Part shown: positions 39,701 to 48,700 of the stretch, one piece after another
Layout of the letters: each line of letters starts with the position of its first letter
Numbering within the stretch: the first letter of the stretch is position 1
From: Phoronis australis
Taxonomy: Eukaryota; Phoronida; Phoronidae
Reading direction: 5' to 3'
NCBI GenBank assembly: GCA_002633005.1
Contig: NMRA01000439.1
Coordinates: 64,001 to 124,000 of the forward strand
DNA: 60,000 bases
Translations under genes and position numbers: made by a program
The notes under the pieces: generated by a model
The model's database searches: none
The model's input: the letters and a program-made list of their open reading frames with translations, nothing else
Told to the model about the DNA's origin: nothing

Positions 39701-42700
39701 GTTGAAAGCACAAGATCATCTCCATGGCAACAGCTGCTAAGCACATGGTGACAAGGCTATATAGTTCTACTACACTATGGAACCTAATTTGAAAATTATG
39801 TTAATCAAAGTTCTCTTCTACAACAAAGAGTATATACAACAAAAAAATCAAGTTTGTTTTTAGTGAGCATGAATCAGAATAGTTTGGCAACACCTTTTTG
39901 TAAAAACACCATTTTGATTGGAGTTGATTTGTGAAATGACTAACACTAGATAATCAAAAAAAATCAAAATCGTGTTTTCAAGCAGTTCAGTGAATGTGAA
40001 AGAAGGCAAATCATAGTTGAACAATTGAAAAATTACCAACATTACCAAAGAAGGAGTGAATTATGTACAGAAGAAAACAAATGATTTTTTCTAGCCCCAA
40101 AAATGAGAAAACAAAAAGAAAAATAACAATTTAGTTTGAATGTATGGCCTTAATATGACCAGGTTTCATTTGACTGGACAGTTAAGAAAACAAGGACTCC
40201 TATGTCACCTTAACTGTTAAGAATGAAATAAAGAATACAAACTTCAGAAACAACCCAGCTTCTGTTACATCGCTTTGTGGAACTATAGTGAATCAAAGAT
40301 ATAAAAAGAACTCATACAGCAATTTGATATGAAATAAACATATAATAAATAAAATGTAAACAACAAAATAAGCCATAGACTGAAACTGGTAAAAGACGAA
40401 GAAATGAACTAATCCACAGTAACACTAAGAATAAGTGGTCCAAAACTCATTTTTCTGGTGATGGCCAATCCAATTACCTTACAAACACTTGCGGTCCGGC
40501 CCGTTAGATGCTTGAAAATCGAACACAAAAAGGTTTCTAGACATCAACTTAACCTGACCATCAAACAGAGCCACCAAGGAAACAAGAAAATATAGGCGCC
40601 CGCTCGAAGGGGTCCAAAGAGCAGGGCCTTCTCAATTAATATAGGTGGCCCCACTTCTGAGCCCCAAAATTGAATTTCTTGCCCAGTCATTTTAAATAAG
40701 AATAAGTCATTTTAAATAAAAAGCTCTTATCAGGGCTTGACAGAAATCCACAAGCTCAGCAGTCAGCCTCAAGTGAACCATAGCTGAGCTGTCCGCTCAT
40801 GCTAAAGCGAGACGCATGGAACGAATTAGCAACTAGTTCATTTAGTTGTTGAAATTTCACACTTGGCATGAGCAGTCAGCTGAGTAAAGGTTCATTTGAG
40901 GCTGACAGCTCAGCTGTTCGCTATCAGCATGCACTGGGCCTAACACAGCAATAGACTAAACACATGACATTTTTGAGAAGTGGCTGCCATAGAAATTTGA
41001 AATTAAAAATCCATTTAATAAACGACCATGTTAAAACAAAGTTAACGAGACGTGTGGAAAACGTGCAATTTTCTACCTGAGTGTAACATCACAAATTGCT
41101 GTAACGCTTACCTGAGCTTAACCACATAGCCACTCGATGATGGACAACGTAGCCAACTTATCTCTTTGAAAGGTTTTCATAAGCATGTCAGAGCCGTTTG
41201 AGAATCACGCCATCTACACTTCACTAGCACCCAATCAGCTAACACCAGTCAATAGGGAACTCTGAAATTCACTAGGTGTCACTAGTGAAGCAGGGACCCA
41301 ATAGAAAAGCCTGTAGTCGAGTAATCATGTTTGACATTTATTCCACCAATGCCCACATGCTGATGAAGTGCTTTCTGCTCTCAGTCATTCAGATGTTAAA
41401 AAGGACCTTTTGTTACTAGCGCCACCTAGTGAATATCAAGTCCCCCATTCACATTAACGTTGCATCACACAACTAGTGCCAAAGACTAACGGTCATTCCG
41501 GGCAAAATAGTTCACAAGCCGGCAAACCACGTGGTAACCAACTTTCCTCTCTCACAAACCACAAGGACGCCCTCACTAACACCAATCTAAATGAAAATAC
41601 ACATTGCTCCTGAGCCAGGACAAATGGCTACCTTGAAGCATATCTACACCAAAATCTCAGGATTATTCCGTAGCTTACCTTTAATATCTTCTCAGCTTCC
41701 AGTGTGAACTGCAGCTCCTTGTTATTCAGCCAATGAACACTGAATGTTCCGTCATGCGCACTTATGGCAGGCATGAGGGGTATATCTGAAATGAACCAAA
41801 GCGACCAAGATGAAACAGCACTAGAATCCAATTCTACGGTTGCTTAATAACCAGACCTTCCCCTTAGTTAAGCCTGGTTAAATTTACGAGACAAGCGATC
41901 ACCAGTTTGAGAACTAACTTACTTAAACGTTATTTGGTGTCACACCTTCTTGCCACACTCAACAGAATTTATGACTTTTTGTAAAATTATGACATAGGAG
42001 GTCGTGTGGTCTAGTGAGTCAAGCGTCCGCCTCCTGTTCTCAAGATCGTGGGTTCAAATCCCAGTGGACCTCACTGCGAGACCATTGAGTCAAGTCTCTA
42101 GCTCCATAGCTGGGTCTTAATTTCTGTATATATGAGTGTGGGTTTCAGATGTTTCGTGCAATGGGCCCAGCTGACCAGCTGCGCACATCTGATGACATTC
42201 AAAGAGTGCAAAAGAGATCTATATCAACTATGCTTGGTGTTGGTTACAGATCATTTAGAAACGTTAAAAAATCTACACAATGCGGCGATATTGAAGTCAG
42301 ATGCTTCTATTAGGTTGTAACGCAAATACCTTGAGAAGATCAATACATTGTTATACAAATGTAGATTATCTCACATACATAGAAATACTACAGCCATATC
42401 CTATCGAGAATTCATTTCATCTGGGAATGTTCCAATGAGACCGTATGGTTTGGTTCGTTATATGACATATATAAAAATGTATATTTGTATATAATATTAT
42501 GTATATATGTGTGTGTGTGTGTGTGTGTGGGTGTGTGGGCGTGTGGGTGTGTGGGTGTGTGTGTATGTGTGTATGTGTGTATGTGTGTATATATGCCAAG
42601 CACGGTAACCCTGTCGGTTAAGTGGCAAGATTACCTGCGAAAGTGATCAATAACTAGTCAAGTTTTATTTCATAATAAATAAATAAGAACTTTCAGTTTG

Positions 42701-45700
42701 TGAAATACACAAGTTTAAACATTGAACCATTCAATAATATTAAAAGTTCATCGGAAACTTAGAAACGATGCATCCGGAAATATAAAAAATTTAAACATTA
42801 ACTGAACAGTTGCGCAGCAGTGTGTCGTTTAAACTTTGAACTTCTTAGTTTTCTTGGTCTATTTTCGTGTCTTAGCTTCTGGATTGAACACAGTAACAGA
42901 ACTATTTCCCCTCCACAGTGTATTCAATGGCCGCATTTACACATATATGGAATAATTATGTTTATAGGCATGACTTAATGACTTAGAATTACAAATGCCA
43001 AGAAAATATGTGTTGACCTTCTGAAAATGGCCTAAATACACATTATTAATACACATTATTCTGGAACTCATTGAACGGGCAAAATAATAACTAAAAAGTT
43101 AAGCGTAACTAACTATTTTACGTCAACGCTACGTCAGCCCTGAATTCTTTATATACCTGTCGTAGGATTAATGGTAGCGGCCAGGTGGAAATGAATGCCA
43201 GGCGTGATCCCGTTTTGATGGACGCCAAACTTGTGTAGGTCGTGTGCACTCATTGTACTCGACAACGAGGACATGATGCGCCCTCTCTGGTTGCCCTCTT
43301 TCTTGTGTTTCCGCCGTTTGTGTATGGCATGCCTACAACAATCATGCATGGTGTCGAACTGAACAATGTCTTGCCAAAAATTTAAACGGCATCTCAATGT
43401 AAATGCGTATTAAGGTTGGTCAGTGCCATCAAGGACTAGAGTTGCTGTACGTTACAATTTTAAAGACTTCCACAAGTCATTAACACAATATTTGATCAGT
43501 TAACATAAATTAAAAACAAACCTGTATTCAAATCTGTAGTGCTTTATCAATTACACAGTTGAGGACCAGGGTCAGGGGTTTCATCTCTGTACTCCAAACT
43601 CAACTAGAAATCTGACCAACTGCATGGCTTGCTTCAAGTAAACTTACAAATTTTATTAAAATCATGCAGTGCAAATTGTTACGTTTCGAGTGTGCGATCT
43701 GAGTTTCAGTCAAGTCAAAAAGCCCAGGATCATTTTCGACAAGGACAGTGATAACGATACCTGATATGAGTAAGTTTCTGCATGAAGCGATTCTTGTGAC
43801 GATGAGTCCTATACTTCGGGTTCTGCGTAGAGTTCAGGTCAAATTGTTGGAGATCGACTAGACCATTGTCTGGCAGCAGTGTCTCGCACCATATGCGGCA
43901 GATGCTATCACGGCACGAGGTTACAAGCATGTTGGCCACTGAGCCCCTGGCAAGGAAGATCTACTGTTAAGCAACTTTTGAAAAAAACTTAATGAACGTA
44001 GAAAACGTAGCCAATGGTAAAAGAGTTGTTCCAGACGTGGTAGAAGAGACCAAACACAGCTAGCAGTACGGAAGTATGTGCAATTAGTACAATCATGACC
44101 TGGCATTCACTTTGTAGACTTACCAAAGGCATTTGACAAATCAACGACTGATCATAATCAGGGTGGTGGGGGTAGAAGCACCTAGTTTAAACCACCTACC
44201 TAGGCATGTATTTACTGGTCTTCCTCCATGACAGACCCGTGATGGCCCGTGGGTGAGCAATGTATACAAATGAGCAGTTGGTCTCATGATGGCCGCCGAT
44301 ACTCTCCTGTCGGGATCCCGGCATTGAACCTGTGAATACAACGGGATTTTTAACGAAAAGAAACACAGTTACCACGGTATGATGAAGTGTAGTCAAGAAA
44401 TTAACTTTTGATTTATACCATTTGCCACTACAAAACTATTATCAACTTCTTCGTAACTCAGATACGGTGCGGTTTATGGGCTAGGGAAAAACTGAGAGTT
44501 CGTTGTTACTCGGTGCGTAAAATGATCAGCAGCGACAAGCCATCTCGTGGAGACTGGATTTAAGCAAGTGGTGATTCCAAAGTTTTTAAGCTCAGAAATT
44601 ACCTCTAACTAGACTAAGGTAGATTTTGAGACCAATTTCATAACCATAAGGGATATAATAATATAGTTTTTGTGAAAGACGGCAGGTTTAAAGTGACTTC
44701 AAGGTAAATCATTATGTAAATCGTAACTGAGGTAGAGCCTTGTTTTTAACAGAGACGTAAGAAATAATTCATTGTCCATGCAGTACAGTCAAACTTAGAA
44801 TATTTGAGGCAGATGTCCATATTGCCAAATTGTGGAGCTTTTATTTCACCAGAGCAGAGTAAGAAAATGACATTACATAGTTTCCAGTGAATGCAAGTCA
44901 CGTCCACAATACATGATGTGCACTTAAGTTGCCCGAACTGTAGACCACTTACATTGCTGCGTTTCATAAAATATCTTGACGAGACGGTCGTTTTTACCCG
45001 CCGATGCAAACAGCAGACCATCGGGTGAAAACTGTAGATAGTGAACAGGGTTGGCCGTCCTGAGTAGAAAAAACGTATGTGCAAACTTAATGCTTTCCAC
45101 TCAAGCAGGAATGGATATCACTTGGGGACATCAGAAAAAAAATGGATGATAGTCTGATATAGCGTGCCGACATTTGAGAACCAGTTTTCTCCACCAAATA
45201 ACTGGCATGAAACTGATTCTTAAAACGAGAGCATGTTACATCCGACTATAGCCAAATACTGAATACACCATAGTAGTGTTGGAGGTATAACAGAACTGAC
45301 AAGGTATTTCAAAAATATGGACAATGCATCACAATTATCACTTTTCGAATTTATCTCTCCTCTGTGGCGGAGGTAGAAAAACGCATCGTACGACTGAAGT
45401 GCTTTTCAAAAGGTAGGGCCGCTAGCATACTTCTGAGTCGACTTCTAATGATTGAATAACCATTGGGCACTCAGCTTTTCATGTATTTATGTCAGTATTA
45501 CAACAGTAAAACTGGTATTAGAATGAAAGACGGTGCTGTGGTTGCTTGAGAAGTGGCTAATACATAAAAATGACATTTTAACAATTCTGGCTCTCGTTTG
45601 AAATAACTGAAGATGTCACAGTGATTAGCACAAGGTTGCTATCACAACGCAGATCTTTAACCTTTACTAACCCTACCTGGTGTGCCAGATGCTCCTCCAG

Positions 45701-48700
45701 TGGGGGTCGCTACCATGCTCCTCAGCATCCCCCAGGCTGAATGAGACTCCTCCGTCCGTCTCAGGTTCGGTCTCCTCGTGCCACATGTGAATAGTGTCGC
45801 TCCCCAGTCAGCAGGCGTGTTCCTTAGCAACAGCAAGAAACAAATGGTAAATTAAAGGGTTCTATTACACTGGTATTACACACACTTAATTTGACAACAT
45901 GAAGGGAACCCGTCTTTTGAAAACAGGAAAAGATTGGCGAGATCACATCTTAACCTCGCAGCATAGTGATAACGTGCCAGAGACTACCTGAACCTAAAGC
46001 TGTTATCCCGCAATAATTTATGTTGAACAGAAGCAGTAAATAACATTGCCTATAGTTCAGTGGTTCGTGTGGTGGACCCGCAACTGAAAAGACATGGGTT
46101 CAATTCCTGACCGTGGAAATCAGGTAGTTATGCTTGAGCACGGCACATGACATTCATTGCTTCAGGCGACTCAGCCATACAAGAGTATCATGGCCTATGG
46201 CGGACTAGTGTCCTATGCAGTGGGGTTGAAAGATGCTAATCCACTCATGCCACAAACCGTGGGTGAACAGCTGGACCAATAAGCGTGTAGGGTCATGAAG
46301 GGTTTACTTTACTTTAAGCGTCACAGATACGAGAGATACAAATCAGGTAGTAACATTTGAGATCAGGTTATACAAGATGGCATGTCTCAGCACATCATTA
46401 AATGTGCCGTCCTGCATGCACTCAACGAACAACAAATGGTCAGTTTCTTGCAAATCCAGAAATTCCTTCTCACCTGAGTAATGAACAAGTTGAGGTAAAT
46501 TTACACCAGTAAGTGGTCCAAGTCAAAAATTCACATCTTAGACAGAACACTGGTTTACAGTCCCTTGAATCAAGATAAAAGGTACCCAAACTTATTCAAA
46601 CTTAACCAATATTACTCAAGCTAGAACAATATTATTCAAGCTTGGTCAATGTTAATCAAGGTGGGCCAATATTAATCAAGCCTTGTCAATATTAATCAAG
46701 CCTTGTCAATATTACTCAAGCTTTGTCGATATCAACTAAGGTTGACCAATGGTGATCAAACTTAGCCAATATTAATCAAGATTGGCCAATATAATCAAGG
46801 TTGGCCAATATTAATCAAACTTGGCCAATGCTTGCACAACTTGGCTAGCAATGTGGCAGATGTTCATAGCTTAGCACACTAAAGTGTACTGCACGAGCTA
46901 CTTTGTCACGCCCGAACAGGATATGTTCACTTTGATCACTAATCACAAAGTAAATTAATTTTGTGTGGTGATGGAATTCGCAAAGGATAGTAAGCTTGAC
47001 CCATATTTCTGGCCAGCAATCTTATTCAAACTTGGAGAAAAATTCCCAATAACGTAAATCCATAATCAGACCATTATACAGAAAGAATCACAAATTATGA
47101 GCAAGACTCACCCTCCAAATTCCATGACAATGTATTTATATAACTGTCCGTGGGTATAGTGCCAGTCTGATACCACTGGTAGTCCAGTTTCTGAAACAAC
47201 CATTGAATAGAAGAGCAATATTATTTAACGGTGCATGACTATTACAACGAGCAGGGTCTACACTTTCTGCTTCTCTTGTATTGTTCCATTCCACAAGTCC
47301 CAAGTCAACTATGCATACAAGTACCTTTGGATGCAATGAATTTCCATTATAACTCGCATTTTAAGGGTTGAAAGATCTTGGTAGGGTTTGCTATATAGTC
47401 GGTTGTTGCGTTATGAAGAACATAGGGAGAAGTCAATTTCAAAGATTAAACTTCAAGAAACTATACCAAAATTGAAGTCTATACCATAAGGTATAATGTA
47501 CACCATTTAAGCAATATGACTATCACCTTTGGACATTCTACTTCACACAATGGCTAGTAGCGAATATTTTGATTCAAGTTTGTAACGGTCACAAGTCATG
47601 GGTACTAATAAATCACTTCGTTATATCATATTTTGAAGCTGGAATTTTTGACCCGCCAAAGCAGTGCTCAATATTACAACAAATACATCGCCTTTGTGAT
47701 AAACACACATTACAGCTTTGCAGATTGATAACCAAACACCGGCACCAACCAAATGCAAAACCATTGACACGAATGACCCCTGGTGGATGAATGAGACTTA
47801 CATGAGGGCTGTCGTGGTACAGGAGTGGGGCAGGCTCGAATATGAAAACCTGGCGGTCATAGGCAGCAGCAATCTGCAACAAGTAACACAATCAGTCACG
47901 ACTTATGAACGTCTTTCTAAAAGTGTTTTGAGGGGGTGATGTGATACCATCATTTCTATAACTTATTGGTCTAATTACACCAACCTATTTAGACTGGTAC
48001 TGCGTTTTGGTTGATAATTTCTCCGGCCATCTTCAGGTGTTCCAGCGTGCTTAGAAGAGCGACCACGAGTGTATGGTACACTCATGGTGGTCAATGATGA
48101 GCAAGCTGCGATTGAACTAAGGACCTTTAGATTGTCAGTCCAGAACTCTAACCACTACACCACCAATGGCCAGAGAAATGACCAACCGAAACGTCATGCC
48201 AATGGCAATGTAAATTGGCTACAGGTTGGTGTAAATAGACCAACAGATTTTAGAAATGTTATGCCTTATCAAAACACGTAATTAAAGTGAAATTGTAAAT
48301 AAAACAAGCCAGGTCAATTAAAAAAGTCAACACAACCCACTTGAACTGACAAATACAATTGAATACTATTTCTATGGTGATAAGTTTGTTTCCAGGGAAC
48401 AATGTGCAGAGCACGAGTTTGAGGTTCACAAGTATTGAAGTCCAGTTGTTGCTACATGCCACAAATTCTTGATAAAAATTATCATGACGCCAAAATCCAA
48501 TACTATGTGAACCCATACATTCTTGATAAAATTATTATGACACCATCATCTAATATTATGCGAGCAGCTGTAATATTTATATAGAGTTATCTACAGACAC
48601 AATCAAGGGTTGAAGAAAATGATTTACCTAGTGGTAAAAGTCAGGGTACCTGAAAAACATGGTTCACAGACCTGCAAACTCGGCTAACTGACTAAAAAGC

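Noticed and set aside
41997-42075. A functional tRNA gene
   Set aside because: The B box and outer stem are good, but the anticodon arm does not form and the outer stem has a mismatch and an offset.
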